Assembly (NCBI RefSeq): GCF_018304945.1
Contig: NZ_JAGQEE010000004.1
Span: 310,001 to 374,000, forward strand
Direction of reading: 5' to 3'
Source of the DNA: Collimonas humicola
GTDB taxonomy: Bacteria; Pseudomonadota; Gammaproteobacteria; Burkholderiales; Burkholderiaceae_D
Length of the DNA stretch: 64,000 bases
The notes under the pieces were generated by a model that saw only the letters and a program-made list of their open reading frames with translations, ran no database searches and had not been told where the DNA came from. Shown here piece by piece: positions 45,901 through 56,700 of the stretch. Numbering within the stretch: the first letter of the stretch is position 1; each line of letters starts with the position of its first letter. A program made the translations under genes and the position numbers.

Positions 45901-47063
45901 CTCAGGCCGGTAGAAGTGGAAGTCGACAGCGAGGTGATGCTGCTGTTGGTGGTGCTTAGGCCGGTCGAGGTTGAGGTCGACAGTGAAGTGATGCTGCTGT
46001 TGGTGGTGCTCAGACCGGTCGAAGTCGAGGTCGACAAGGAAGTCACTCTGCTGGCGGTGGTGCTGAGGCCGGTCGAGGTTGAACTCGACAACGAGGCGAT
46101 GCTGCTGCTGGTGGTGCTCATGCCCGTGCTCAATTGCGCCACGGTGACCGCGTCCTGCTGCGCTGAACCATCCGCAACATTGGTGATGCGGCGCAAAGCC
46201 GCGGCAGAACCGACCGATACTTCCGATAACGGCGCCGCCGTTCCCGTCAGGAAGCCTGTACCGGTAGGCGCTGCCGCACCGGTAACCGAACCGGCGCCCA
46301 GCGCAACACTGTTTGCGTATGAGGCCGTGGCGCCGCGTCCCAGCGCAACGCCGGCCGTCGCGCTGGAAGCGACCGACGACTGGCCGCCGATGGCCAGGCC
46401 ATCAGCAGACAGCGCCTGCGCGCCGCTGGTGGCATTGCCGCCGATCGCCACGGCGCCGGCTGCAGCCGCCTGCGTGGCACTGGCCTTGGTCGGCGATGAT
46501 GCGCTGCCGCCCGAGCCGATGGAAACCGTATTCGCAGCGCTGGCCTGGCTCAACAGGCCAACCGCCACACTGCTCTGGCCGGAGGCATTGGCTTGAACGC
46601 CGACAGCCGTCGCCAGGTTGCCGGCCTGGCTCATGAAACCCAAAGCCGTGCCGTACGCGCCAGTAACCTGGCTGCCGGCGCCGAACAAGGTTACTGCCAG
46701 CAAGCCGCCGCCGTTAGCGCCGCAACCGGCAACCGTCGAAAAGTAGCCGCTGCCGTCGGTTTGCGTCGAGGTAATAACGGTGCCGTCCGCGCCCGTAAAA
46801 CTAGTGCCGCAACCTGAACCGCCAGTATTGGCAATGGTGCTGGCATAGGCTGAAAACGGCAGCACCATTGCCAAAGCCAGTACAGCACTTCTTAGAGGAA
46901 ACTCGCCTCTCAGGAATGCCCCCCACACCGAACGCTCCGCCATGGCCGGCGCGCCTGCGGAGCGTACAGCTCCCGATCGCTTCCCCTTGGCGGCAACCAG
47001 TTCCGAAACGGCAACCCAGGTGCCCAGGATTTGGCTATATACGGTGCGGTAAATTTTATTCAT
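39903..47063 (-). CDS. Trimeric autotransporter adhesin 2 (YadA-like, 2386 aa)
   Basis: Same architecture as adhesin 1: ESPR (MNKIYRTVYSQILGTWVAVS), N-terminal head to about residue 312, stalk, collar near 937-1012, stalk to about 1918, collar to about 1993, short stalk, C-terminal head near 2120-2290 and anchor ending in GYGFKWK. Long stretches of the head, collars and anchor are nearly identical to adhesin 1, so one is a tandem duplicate of the other. The distal stalk favours TTNSSIT and VSSSVDSLS units. The weak ribosome site (AGAGCC) is shared by all three paralogues. It is the first gene of the adhesin 2-1 pair, behind about 620 bp of AT-rich DNA with a leader-like element. Expected as a surface homotrimer. 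Confidence 0.93.
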   Translation of the reverse strand: MNKIYRTVYSQILGTWVAVSELVAAKGKRSGAVRSAGAPAMAERSVWGAFLRGEFPLRSAVLALAMVLPFSAYASTIANTGGSGCGTSFTGADGTVITSTQTDGSGYFSTVAGCGANGGGLLAVTLFGAGSQVTGAYGTALGFMSQAGNLATAVGVQANASGQSSVAVGLLSQASAANTVSIGSGGSASSPTKASATQAAAAGAVAIGGNATSGAQALSADGLAIGGQSSVASSATAGVALGRGATASYANSVALGAGSVTGAAAPTGTGFLTGTAAPLSEVSVGSAAALRRITNVADGSAQQDAVTVAQLSTGMSTTSSSIASLSSSTSTGLSTTASRVTSLSTSTSTGLSTTNSSITSLSTSTSTGLSTTNSSITSLSTSTSTGLSTTNSSVTSLSTSTSTGLSTANSSVTSLSSGLSTTNSSVTSLSTSTSTGLSTTNSNVSSLSTSTSTGLSTANSNVTSLSSGLSTTNSSVTSLSTSASTGLSTANSSVTSLSTSTSTGLSTTTSNVSSLSTSASTGLSTANSSITSLSTSTSTGLSTTNSSVSSLSTSTSTGLSTTNSSVNSLSTSTSTGLSTTNSNVSSLSTGLSTSASSVASLSTSTSTGLSTTNSSVSSLSTSTSTGLSTTNSSVNSLSTSTSTGLSTTNSSVSSLSTSTSTGLSSAGSNVTSLSSSLSSTNSNVSSLSTSASTGLSTANSSVASLSTSTSTGLSSANSGVASLSTSTSTGLSTTNSSVTSLSTSTSTGLSTANSSVASLSTSTSTGLSTANSSITSLSTSTSTGLSTTNSSVTSLSTGLSATNSNVSSLSTSVSTGLSTSNSSVSSLSTSTSTGLSTANSGVSSLSTSTSTGLSTANSSVSSLSTSTSTGLSTTNSSVSSLSTSTSTGLSTANSNVTSLSSGLSTTNSSITSLSTSTSTALSTVSGGVASLSTASSSLRAAGVYNYFKADGKLDGSDDARITAGKNSVAIGANSFDDARQNVVSVGDVGKERQIINVAAGTQLTDAVNVSQLTSLSTSTSTGLSTANSSVNSLSTGLSTTNSSLTSLSTSTSTGLSTANSSITSLSTSTSTGLSTVSSSVDSLSTSTSTGLSTTNSSITSLSTSTSTGLSTTNSSITSLSTSTSTGLSTTNSSITSLSTSTSTGLSTTNSSITSLSTSTSTGLSTVGSSVDSLSTSTSTGLSTTNSGITSLSTSTSTGLSTTNSSITSLSTSTSSGLSTTNSSITSLSTSTSTGLSTTNSSITSLSTSTSTGLSTVSSNVDSLSTSTSTGLSTTNSSITSLSTSTSTGLSTTNSSITSLSTSTSTGLSTTNSSITSLSTSTSTGLSTVSSNVDSLSTSTSTGLSTTNSSITSLSTSTSTGLSTTNSSITSLSTSTSTGLSTTNSSITSLSTSTSTGLSTVSSSVDSLSTSTSTGLSTTNSSITSLSTSTSTGLSTTNSSITSLSTSTSTGLSTTNSSITSLSTSTSTGLSTTNSSITSLSTSTSTGLSTTNSSITSLSTSTSTGLSTTNSSITSLSTSTSTGLSTVSSNVDSLSTSTSTGLSTTNSSITSLSTSTSTGLSTTNSSVSSLSTSTSTGLSTTNSSITSLSTSTSTGLSTVSSSVDSLSTSTSTGLSTVSSNVDSLSTSTSTGLSTTNSSITSLSTSTSTGLSTTNSSITSLSTSTSTGLSTTNSSITSLSTSTSTGLSTVSSSVDSLSTSTSTGLSTTNSSITSLSTSTSTGLSTTNSSITSLSTSTSTGLSTTNSSITSLSTSTSTGLSTTNSSITSLSTSTSTGLSTTNSSITSLSTSTSTGLSTTNSSITSLSTSTSTGLSTVSSSVDSLSTSTSTGLSTTNSSVSSLSTSTSTGLSTTNSNVSSLSTSTSTGLSTTNSNVSSLSTSTSTGLSSANSSVTSLSSSTSTGLSTVTSNVSSLSTSVSGLQKSGVSNYFKADGKLDGSDDASVSAGSNSVAIGANSTNGVRNNVVSVGSVGKERQIINVAAGTQNTDAVNVSQLNSLSTSTSTGLGSLSTGLSSTNSSVNSLSTSTSTGLSTNTSSINSLSTGLSTNASNVNSLSTGLSTTSSSVTSLSTSSSTGIASLSTGISSLSTGLSQVSSLSTGLSNITNGANSLSTTLTSLVDASKNATANGATLGGTTIGGSNGDGTVQTRGTSGTAINNVVAATCTSVNGVDATGSGLCAQATKDGATAIGSNAQATDTNTTAVGFRALASQAGSVAIGNNARATGDPTVAIGQNALASGNNSVAMGANSQATAANSVALGAGSLADQANTVSVGSVGNERRLTNVAPGINPTDGVNVSQLNNVQNQLGDVKRIAYSGVAMSMAMSGAVMPNLEAGDKGVGVGLGTYQGYGALALQFKEISKTGKSAWGAGASTTGNATGFSVGYGFKWK
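41310..44025 (-). repeat. 54-bp coding repeats, distal stalk of adhesin 2
   Basis: About 50 units encoding SLSTSTSTGLSTTNSSIT. Every few units the variant VSSSVDSLS (or VSSNVDSLS) recurs, giving a higher-order repeat of several hundred bp. Adjacent higher-order copies are almost identical at the DNA level. Confidence 0.92.
44255..46130 (-). repeat. Degenerate 54/42-bp coding repeats, proximal stalk of adhesin 2
   Basis: Diverged 18-residue units with interspersed 14-residue units. A block near 45070-45470 contains an internally duplicated segment of about 240 bp. Confidence 0.87.
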
Positions 47064-47255
47064 GGTTGGCTCTATGCAAAAGTGAGTACAACTAGCGTTA
47101 AGGGATCGAATCGATCGCGCAGAAACAGATAATTCGGAAAAACTAGATGGAATACAGGTAGCAGACGGCTGACAGCAAGCGCTCTGCAGTGCTCACGGAA
47201 ACACCATGGCCAAGGGGAACAACAAAACCAGGCCAGCAAAGGCCTCGCCGTTTTG

Positions 47256-47327
47256 TCATGCAAATTCAGGAGTCATGTTTGGTTCCAGCAACGGCTGGAC
47301 TTTGACCACTTGATGCAATTTGCTCAT
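47256..47327 (-). CDS. Short leader ORF upstream of adhesin 2 (23 aa, possibly decayed)
   Basis: Reads MSKLHQVVKVQPLLEPNMTP and then EFA, ending in a TGA that overlaps a following ATG. AAGGGAAAT lies just before the start. The surrounding DNA, start codon and residues LHQ are shared with the 58-codon ORF at 58988-59164 upstream of adhesin 3, at nearly the same distance from the adhesin start. Beyond the TGA the same frame encodes a hydrophobic stretch (FAGLVLLFPLAMVFP), so this may be a truncated remnant of a small exported protein. Confidence 0.3.
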   Translation of the reverse strand: MSKLHQVVKVQPLLEPNMTPEFA

Positions 47328-47371
47328 ATTTCCCTTGGGAAACTTAGCGTTGTCCCAACTGCAAAGAACTC
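47311..47371. promoter_or_regulatory. Conserved leader element, adhesin 2 copy
   Basis: Read on the minus strand, it begins GAGTTCTTT and ends ATTGCATCA about 248 bp before the adhesin 2 ATG. It aligns with 59148-59209 upstream of adhesin 3 with roughly three quarters identity, a far higher match than the surrounding DNA. Confidence 0.5.
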
Positions 47372-47680
47372 TTTAATCACATCAAGGGCGACGGGATGAA
47401 CTGACCTGATTTGTTTTTTTGATCTGTCATATCCCTGCTGCCGCTTCAAACATCAAGAGCTCAGATCTCAGATAAATCTTGCGACAGCAGCAATTTATCA
47501 CTGCAACCTGTTCTATTTTTCGCAACTTAACAATCTTTGACAATGAGTAACAGTTGTTCACATTTTATTTTCCACAGAACAACTATTTGTCTGATGCAGG
47601 CCACTGAAATTGATTGCCGGTAAGTAAAAAAACCCGGCTTAACGTTCTCCGAAAGCAATTATTAAAGTCCAGACGATAAA

Positions 47681-47714
47681 AAAAACCGCAATGACCGAGT
47701 CATTGCGGTTTTTT
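47681..47714. terminator. Terminator after adhesin 3
   Basis: AAAAACCGCAATGAC, loop CGA, GTCATTGCGGTTTTTT. It lies 60 bp beyond the adhesin 3 stop and separates its transcript from the adhesin 2-1 unit. Confidence 0.9.
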
Positions 47715-47773
47715 ATCCAGAGCGTCTTACTGCTTATATCAGGCGGTCCCTGGCAGGCTATCCGCCGGCAGGA

Positions 47774-50700
47774 TTACCATAATTTGAAATCGACGCCGGC
47801 CGAGACACCCCAAGCGCTGCCGGTGGTGCTGACGCCAACGCCCCAGGTGTTATTGCCGCTACTGCTCTTCGCCCGGAACTGCAAAGCCAGCGCGCCATAG
47901 CCCTGGTAGGAGCCGATGCCTACCCCGACCCGGCCTTCACCGCGTTCCAGCGCGCTAGTCACCGCGCCCGACATCGCCATGCTCATGGCTACGCCGGAGT
48001 AGGCAATGCGCTTGACGTCGCCGATCTGGTTTTGCACGTTATTCAGCTGCGACATATTGACGGCGTCGGTCGGATTGACGCCGGCCGCGACATTGGTGAT
48101 ACGGCGTTCATTGCCGGAAGAACCGACCGATACCGTATTCGCCTGGTCTGCTACCGAATAGGCGCCCAGCGCAACCGAGTTGTTCGCCGTGGCTTGCGCA
48201 CCGGCTCCAGTCGCCACGGCATCGTTGCCCGAAGCCAAGGCGCTATTACCGATTGCAACGGTAGGATCGCCTGTCGCCCGAGCGTTATAGCCAATCGCCA
48301 CCGACCCTGCCTGCGAAGCCAAGGCACGGAACCCCACCGCCGTGGCATTGGTGTCGGTAGCCTGAGCGTTCGAGCCGATCGCCGTTGCCCCGTCCTTGGT
48401 CGCCTGCGCGCACAAACCGGAACCGGTGGCATCCACGCCGTTGACGCTGCTGCACGTCGACGCCATCACATTGCTGATTGCATTGCCGCTGGTACCGCGC
48501 GTTTGCACCGTGCCATTGCTGTTGGCGCCGCCGATCGTAGTGCCGCCCAGCGTGCCGCCATTTGCAGTCGCATTCTTCGACGCGTCCACCAACGATGTCA
48601 GCGTTGTCGACAAAGAGGTAGTGCCGTTGGCGATGTTGCTCAGGCCGCTCGAGATCGAAGTAATCTGGCTCAAGCCGGTCGACAGCGACGAGATGCCGGT
48701 CGAGAGAGAAGATATCCCGCTCGAAGTCGACGACGACAAGGAACTGACATTGCCGTTGGTGGTCGACAACCCGGTCGACAGCGAGTTGACATTCGACGTG
48801 CTGCCCGACAATCCCGTCGACAGGGAATTGATGCTGCTGGTGTTGCTCGACAAACCGGCCGAGGTCGACGTCGACAACGAGCTGACGCTGCTGTTAGTCG
48901 AACTCAACCCCGTCGACAGTGAACCTATACCTGTCGAAGTTGAGGTTGACAACGATGATAGCTGGCTGAAATTCACTGCATCAGTTGGTTTCACGCCAGC
49001 AGCAACGTTAGTGAGGATAACCGGCGTGGTTGCACCAACCCCACCCAAAGTGATGCTTGTATGACTTGGATTGTCATACTTAACTGCATTCGCAACCCCG
49101 CTTGATAACGATGTCAGGTTGCTGTTCGTTGTGCTCAGGCCGGTCGAGGTCGAGGTTGACAGCGACGATACGTTGCTGTTGGTGGTGCTGAGTCCGCTGG
49201 ACAGCGATGTGACGTTGCTGTTGGTGCTGCTCAAGCCAGTCGATGTCGACGTCGACAGCGACGACACGCTGCTGTTGGTGGTACTGAGGCCGCTGGACAG
49301 TGAAGTGACGTTACTGTTCGTGCTGCTCAGGCCGGTCGAGGTCGATGTCGACAACGACGACACATTGCTGTTGGTCGTGCTCAGACCGCTGGACAACGAA
49401 GTCAGGTTGCTGTTGGTGCTGCTCAGACCGGTCGAGGTTGAGGTCGACAACGAAGACACATTGCTGTTGGTTGTGCTCAGTCCGCTGGACAGTGAAATCA
49501 CGTTGCTGTTGGTGCTGCTCAGACCGGTCGATGTCGACGTCGACAGCGACGACACGTTGCTGTTTGTCGTGCTCAGTCCGCTGGACAGCGAAGTGACGTT
49601 GCTGTTGGTACTGCTCAGACCGGTCGATGTCGAAGTCGACAGTGACGATACGTTGCTATTGGTGGTGCTCAGGCCGCTGGACAGTGAGGTGACGTTGCTG
49701 TTGGTGGTGCTGAGACCGCTGGACAGCGACGTGACGCTGCTGTTCGTACTGCTCAAGCCGGTCGAGATCGAGGTCGACAATGACGACACATTGCTGTTGG
49801 TCGTGCTCAGGCCACTGGACAACGAAGTCACGTTGCTATTGGCACTGCTCAAGCCAGTCGATGTCGAGGTCGAGAGCGACGATACGTTGCTGTTGGTGGT
49901 GCTCAGCCCGCTGGACAGTGAAGTGACGTTGCTATTCGTGCTGCTCAGGCCGGTCGACGTCGAAGTCGAGAGCGACGATACATTACTGTCTGTCGTGCTG
50001 AGACCACTGGACAGCGATGTGACATTGCTGTTCGTGCTGCTCAGGCCGGTCGAAGTCGAAGTCGACAGCGATGATACGTTGCTGTTGGTTGTGCTGAGGC
50101 CGCTGGACAGCGATGTGACGTTGCTGTTCGTGCTGCTCAAACCGGTCGATGTCGAAGTCGACAGCGACGATACGCTGCTGTTGGTCGTGCTGAGACCACT
50201 GAACAACGAAGTCACGTTGCTGTTGGTGCTGCTCAGACCAGTCGATGTCGACGTCGACAACGACGACACGCTGCTGTTTGTTGTGCTCAGTCCGCTGGAC
50301 AGCGAAGTAACGTTGCTGTTGGTGGTGCTCAGGCCCGTCGAGGTGGACGTCGACAGCGACGACACATTGCTGTTTGTCGTGCTCAGTCCGCTGGACAGCG
50401 ATGTGACGTTGCTGTTCGTGCTGCTCAGGCCGGTCGAAGTCGAAGTCGACAGCGACGATACGTTGCTGTTGGTCGTGCTGAGGCCGCTGGACAGCGATGT
50501 GACGTTGCTGTTCGTGCTGCTCAAACCGGTCGAGGTCGAGGTCGACAAGGACGATACGCTGCTGTTGGTCGTGCTGAGACCACTGGACAACGAAGTCACG
50601 TTGCTGTTGGTGCTGCTCAGACCAGTCGATGTCGAAGTCGAGAGCGACGATACATTACTGTCTGTCGTGCTGAGGCCGCTGGACAGCGAAGTAACGTTGC

Positions 50701-53700
50701 TGTTGGTGGTGCTCAGGCCCGTCGAGGTGGACGTCGACAGCGACGACACATTGCTGTTTGTCGTGCTCAGTCCGCTGGACAGTGAAGTGACGTTACTGTT
50801 CGTGCTGCTCAGGCCAGTCGAGGTCGACGTCGACAACGACGATACGTTGCTGTTGGTCGTGCTCAGGCCGCTAGACAGTGAAGTCACGTTGCTATTCGTG
50901 CTGCTCAAGCCGGCCGACGTCGAGGTCGACAGCGACGATACGTTGCTGTTGGTGGTGCTGAGTCCGCTAGACAGCGATGTGACGTTGCTGTTGGTGCTGC
51001 TCAGGCCAGTCGAAGTCGACGTCGACAGTGACGATACGCTGCTGTTGGTCGTGCTGAGACCACTGGACAGCGATGTGACATTGCTGTTCGTGCTGCTCAG
51101 GCCGGTCGACGTCGAAGTCGAGAGCGACGATACATTACTGTCTGTCGTGCTGAGACCACTGGACAGCGATGTGACATTGCTGTTCGTGCTGCTCAGACCA
51201 GTCGAAGTCGATGTCGACAGCGACGACACATTGCTGTTGGTCGTGCTCAGACCACTGGACAGCGATGTGACGTTGCTGTTGGTGCTGCTCAAGCCAGTCG
51301 ATGTCGACGTCGACAGTGACGATACGCTGCTGTTTGTACTGCTCAGACCGGTCGATGTCGAGGTCGACAGCGAGGACACGCTGCTATTGGTGGTGCTGAG
51401 ACCGCTGGACAACGAAGTGACGTTGCTGTTCGTACTGCTCAATCCACTGGATAACGAAGTCACGTTGCTGCTAGCACTGCTCAAGCCGGTCGAGGTCGAG
51501 GTCGATAGCGACGATACATTGCTGTTGGTTGTGCTGAGACCGCTGGAAAGTGAAGTGACGTTGCTGTTGGTGCTGCTCAAGCCAGTCGATGTCGAAGTCG
51601 ACAGCGACGATACGTTGCTGTCGGTCGTGCTCAGACCGCTGGACAACGAAGTCACGTTACTGTTCGTGCTGCTCAAGCCGGTCGATGTCGACGTCGACAG
51701 CGACGACACGTTGCTGTTGGTGCTGCTCAGGCCAGTCGAGGTTGACGTCGACAACGAAGACACATTGCTGTTGGTCGTGCTCAGACCGCTGGACAACGAA
51801 GTCACGTTGCTGTTCGTGCTGCTCAGGCCGGTCGATGTCGAGGTCGACAGTGACGATACGTTGCTATTGGTGGTGCTCAGGCCGCTGGACAGTGAGGTGA
51901 CGTTGCTGTTGGTGGTGCTGAGTCCGCTGGACAGCGATGTGACGTTGCTGTTGGCGCTGCTCAAGCCAGTCGATGTCGACGTCGACAGTGACGATACGCT
52001 GCTGTTTGTCGTGCTCAGGCCACTGGACAACGAAGTCACGTTGCTATTGGCACTGCTCAAACCAGTCGAGGTTGACGTCGACAGCGAAGATACGTTGCTG
52101 TTTGTCGTGCTCAGGCCGCTGGACAGCGATGTGACGTTGCTATTCGTGCTGCTCAAACCAGTCGAGGTTGACGTCGACAGTGACGATACATTGCTGTTTG
52201 TCGTGCTCAGACCGCTGGACAGCGATGTGACGTTGCTATTCGTGCTGCTCAAACCAGTCGAGGTTGACGTCGACAGCGACGATACGTTGCTGTTGGTTGT
52301 GCTCAGGCCAGTCGAGGTCGACGTCGACAGCGACGACACGCTGCTGTTTGTCGTGCTCAGTCCGCTAGACAGCGAAGTCACGTTGCTGTTGGTGGTGCTC
52401 AGGCCGCTGGACAACGAAGTGACGTTGCTATTCGTGCTGCTCAGACCAGTCGATGTCGAGGTCGATAGCGACGATACGTTACTGTTTGTCGTGCTCAGAC
52501 CACTGGACAGCGAAGTGACGTTGCTGCTCGCCGTACTCAGCCCGGTCGAGGTCGAAGTCGACAATGACGACACATTGCTGTTGGTCGTGCTCAGTCCGCT
52601 GGACAACGAAGTCACGTTGCTGTTCGTGCTGCTCAGCCCCGTCGACGTCGAGGTCGACAGCGATGACACATTGCTGTTGGTGGTGCTGAGGCCGCTGGAC
52701 AGTGAAGTGACGTTACTGTTCGTGCTGCTCAGGCCGGTCGATGTCGAGGTCGACAATGACGACACATTGCTGTTGGTGGTGCTCAGGCCACTGGACAGCG
52801 ATGTGACGTTGCTGTTGGTGGTGCTCAGGCCCGTCGAGGTGGACGTCGACAGCGACGACACATTGCTGTTTGTCGTGCTCAGTCCGCTGGACAGTGAAGT
52901 GACGTTACTGTTCGTGCTGCTCAGGCCAGTCGAGGTCGACGTCGACAACGACGATACGTTGCTGTTGGTCGTGCTCAGGCCGCTAGACAGTGAAGTCACG
53001 TTGCTATTCGTGCTGCTCAAGCCGGTCGACGTCGAGGTCGACAGCGACGATACGTTGCTGTTGGTGGTGCTGAGTCCGCTAGACAGCGATGATACGTTGC
53101 TGTTGGTTGTGCTGAGGCCGCTGGACAGCGATGTGACGTTGCTGTTGGTGCTGCTCAGGCCAGTCGAAGTCGACGTCGACAGTGACGATACGCTGCTGTT
53201 GGTCGTGCTGAGACCACTGGACAGCGAGGTCACGTTACTGTTGGTGCTGCTCAGACCAGTCGATGTCGACGTCGACAGCGACGACACGTTGCTGTTGGTG
53301 GTGCTGAGTCCGCTGGACAGCGAAGTCACGTTGCTATTGGTGCTGCTCAGGCCAGTCGAGGTTGACGTCGACAACGAAGACACATTGCTGTTGGTCGTGC
53401 TCAGGCCGCTGGACAACGAGGTCACGTTACTGTTGGTGCTGCTCAGACCAGTCGATGTCGACGTCGACAACGACGACACGTTGCTATTGGTGGTACTCAG
53501 GCCACTGGACAACGAAGTCACGTTGCTGTTGGTCGTACTCAGGCCACTGGACAGCGATGTGACGTTGCTGTTGGTGCTGCTCAAGCCAGTCGAGGTCGAG
53601 GTCGACAGCGACGACACGTTGCTGTTAGTCGTGCTCAGTCCGCTGGACAGCGATGTGACGTTGCTATTCGTGCTGCTCAAACCAGTCGAGGTTGACGTCG

Positions 53701-56700
53701 ACAGTGACGATACATTGCTGTTTGTCGTGCTCAGGCCGCTGGACAGCGATGTGACGTTGCTGTTGGTGCTGCTCAGGCCAGTCGAGGTTGACGTCGACAA
53801 CGACGACACGCTGCTGTTTGTCGTGCTCAGTCCGCTGGACAGCGAAGTGACGTTGCTGTTGGTACTGCTCAGACCGGTCGATGTCGAAGTCGACAGTGAC
53901 GATACGTTGCTATTGGTTGTGCTGAGGCCGCTGGACAGCGAAGTGACATTACTGTTGGTGCTGCTCAAGCCGGTCGACGTCGAGGTCGACAGCGACGACA
54001 CATTGCTGTTGGTCGTGCTCAGGCCGCTGGACAGCGAAGTGACGTTGCTATTCGTGCTGCTCAAGCCAGTCGAGGTTGACGTCGACAGCGACGATACGTT
54101 GCTGTTGGTGGTGCTGAGACCGCTGGACAACGAAGTCACGTTGCTGTTGGTGCTGCTCAGGCCGGTCGAAGTCGATGTCGACAGTGACGATACGTTGCTG
54201 TTGGTTGTGCTGAGACCGCTGGACAGCGATGTGACGTTGCTGTTCGTGCTGCTCAAGCCGGTCGATGTCGACGTCGACAGCGACGACACGTTGCTGTTGG
54301 TGCTGCTCAGGCCAGTCGAGGTTGACGTCGACAACGAAGACACATTGCTGTTGGTCGTGCTCAGGCCGCTGGACAGTGAAGTGACGTTGCTGTTCGTGCT
54401 GCTCAAGCCAGTCGAGGTTGAGGTCGACAACGAAGACACATTGCTGTTGGTCGTGCTCAGGCCGCTGGACAGCGAAGTGACATTGCTGTTGGTACTGCTC
54501 AGACCGGTCGATGTCGACGTCGACAGTGACGACACGTTGCTGTTGGTGGTGCTCAGGCCGCTGGACAACGAAGTGACGTTGCTATTCGTGCTGCTCAAAC
54601 CAGTCGAGGTTGACGTCGACAGTGACGACACGTTGCTGTTGGTGGTGCTCAGGCCGCTGGACAACGAAGTGACGTTGCTATTCGTGCTGCTCAAACCAGT
54701 CGAGGTTGACGTCGACAGCGACGATACGTTGCTGTTTGTCGTGCTCAGGCCGCTGGACAACGAAGTGACGTTGCTGTTGGTGCTGCTCAAACCGGTCGAC
54801 GTCGAAGTCGACAGCGACGACACGTTACTGTTTGTCGTGCTGAGGCCGCTGGACAGCGAAGTGACATTGCTGCTCGTGCTGCTCAAGCCGGTCGAGGTCG
54901 AGGTCGACAAGGACGACACGCTGCTATTGGTAGTGCTGAGGCCGCTGGACAACGAAGTGACGTTGCTGCTGGTGCTGCTCAAGCCGGTCGAGGTCGATGT
55001 TGACAACGACGATACGCTGCTATTGGTGGTGCTGAGACCACTGGACAGCGATGTGACGTTGCTATTCGTGCTACTCAAACCAGTCGAGGTTGACGTCGAC
55101 AGCGACGATATATTGCTGTTTGTCGAACTTAGTCCGCTCGAAGTCGATGTCGATAGCGACGACACACTGCTATTGGTGGTGCTCAGGCCGCTGGACAGCG
55201 AAGTCACATTGCTGTTGGTGCTGCTCAAGCCGGTCGATGTCGAAGTCGACAGCGACGATACGTTGCTGTTCGTCGTACTCAAGCCTGTTGAGGTTGACGT
55301 TGATAGCGACGACACATTGCTGTTGGTGGTGCTGAGGCCACTGGACAGCGACGACACGTTGCTGCTAGTCGTGCTCAGGCCACTGGATAACGAAGTCACA
55401 TTGCTGTTGGTGCTGCTCAAGCCAGTCGAGGTCGAGGTCGACAGCGACGACACGTTGCTGTTAGTCGTGCTCAGTCCGCTGGACAGTGAAGTGACGTTAC
55501 TGTTCGTGCTGCTCAAGCCAGTCGAGGTTGAGGTCGACAGCGACGACACGTTGCTGTTGGTGGTGCTGAGTCCACTGGACAGCGATGTGACGTTGCTGTT
55601 GCTGCTGCTCATGCCAGTCGAGGTCGACGTCGACAGCGACGACACATTGCTGTTTGTCGTGCTCAGGCCACTGGACAACGAAATCACGTTGCTATTGGCA
55701 CTGCTCAAGCCAGTCGATGTCGAGGTCGACAGCGACGATACGTTGCTGTTTGTCGTGCTGAGACCGCTGGACAGCGATGTGACGTTGCTGTTCGTGCTGC
55801 TCAGGCCAGTCGAGGTTGACGTCGACAGTGACGACACGCTGCTGTTGGTGGTGCTCAGGCCACTGGACAACGATGTCACATTGCTATTCGTGCTGCTCAA
55901 GCCGGTCGAGGTCGAGGTCGACAGCGACGACACGCTGCTATTGGTGGTGCTGAGACCGCTGGACAACGAAGTCACGCTGCTATTGGTACTGCTCAGGCCC
56001 GTCGATGTCGAGGTTGACAACGACGATACGCTGCTATTGGTCGTGCTGAGACCACTGGACAGCGATGTGACGTTGCTATTCGTGCTGCTCAAGCCAGTCG
56101 AGGTTGACGTCGACAGTGACGATACGCTGCTGTTGGTCGAACTTAGTCCGGTCGAAGTCGATGTTGATAGCGACGACACACTGCTGTTGGTGGTGCTCAG
56201 GCCGCTGGACAACGAAGTCACGTTACTGTTAGTGCTGCTCAGGCCGGTCGATGTCGAAGTCGACAGCGACGATACGTTGCTGTTCGTCGTACTCAAGCCT
56301 GTTGAGGTTGACGTTGACAGCGACGACACATTGCTGTTGGTGGTGCTGAGGCCACTGGACAGCGACGACACGTTGCTGCTAGTCGTGCTCAAGCCACTGG
56401 ATAACGAAGTCACATTGCTGTTGGTGCTGCTCAAGCCAGTCGAGGTCGAGGTCGACAAGGACGATACGTTGCTGTTGGTCGTACTCAAACCGGTCGACAG
56501 AGAATTAATGCTGCTAGTGTGGCTCGACAAGCCGGTCGATGTCGATGTTGACAACGACGATACGCTGCTATTGGTCGTGCTGAGACCACTGGACAGCGAT
56601 GTGACGTTGCTATTCGTGCTGCTCAAACCAGTCGAGGTTGACGTCGACAGCGACGATATATTGCTGTTTGTCGAACTTAGTCCGGTCGAAGTCGATGTCG

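Larger units (their letters stand above)
47064..47680. other. AT-rich upstream region of adhesins 2 and 1
   Basis: No convincing full gene. Base composition is clearly more AT-rich than the flanks. It contains the leader-like element described separately (47311-47371) and presumably the promoter for the adhesin 2-1 transcript. Open frames reading leftward at 47072-47263 and 47143-47259 overlap each other, and neither has strong support. Confidence 0.5.

Noticed and set aside
41290-46596. Plus-strand open frames (945 and 766 codons) opposite adhesin 2
   Set aside because: Same explanation; the sense strand carries ESPR, head, neck and anchor domains, which settle the coding strand.
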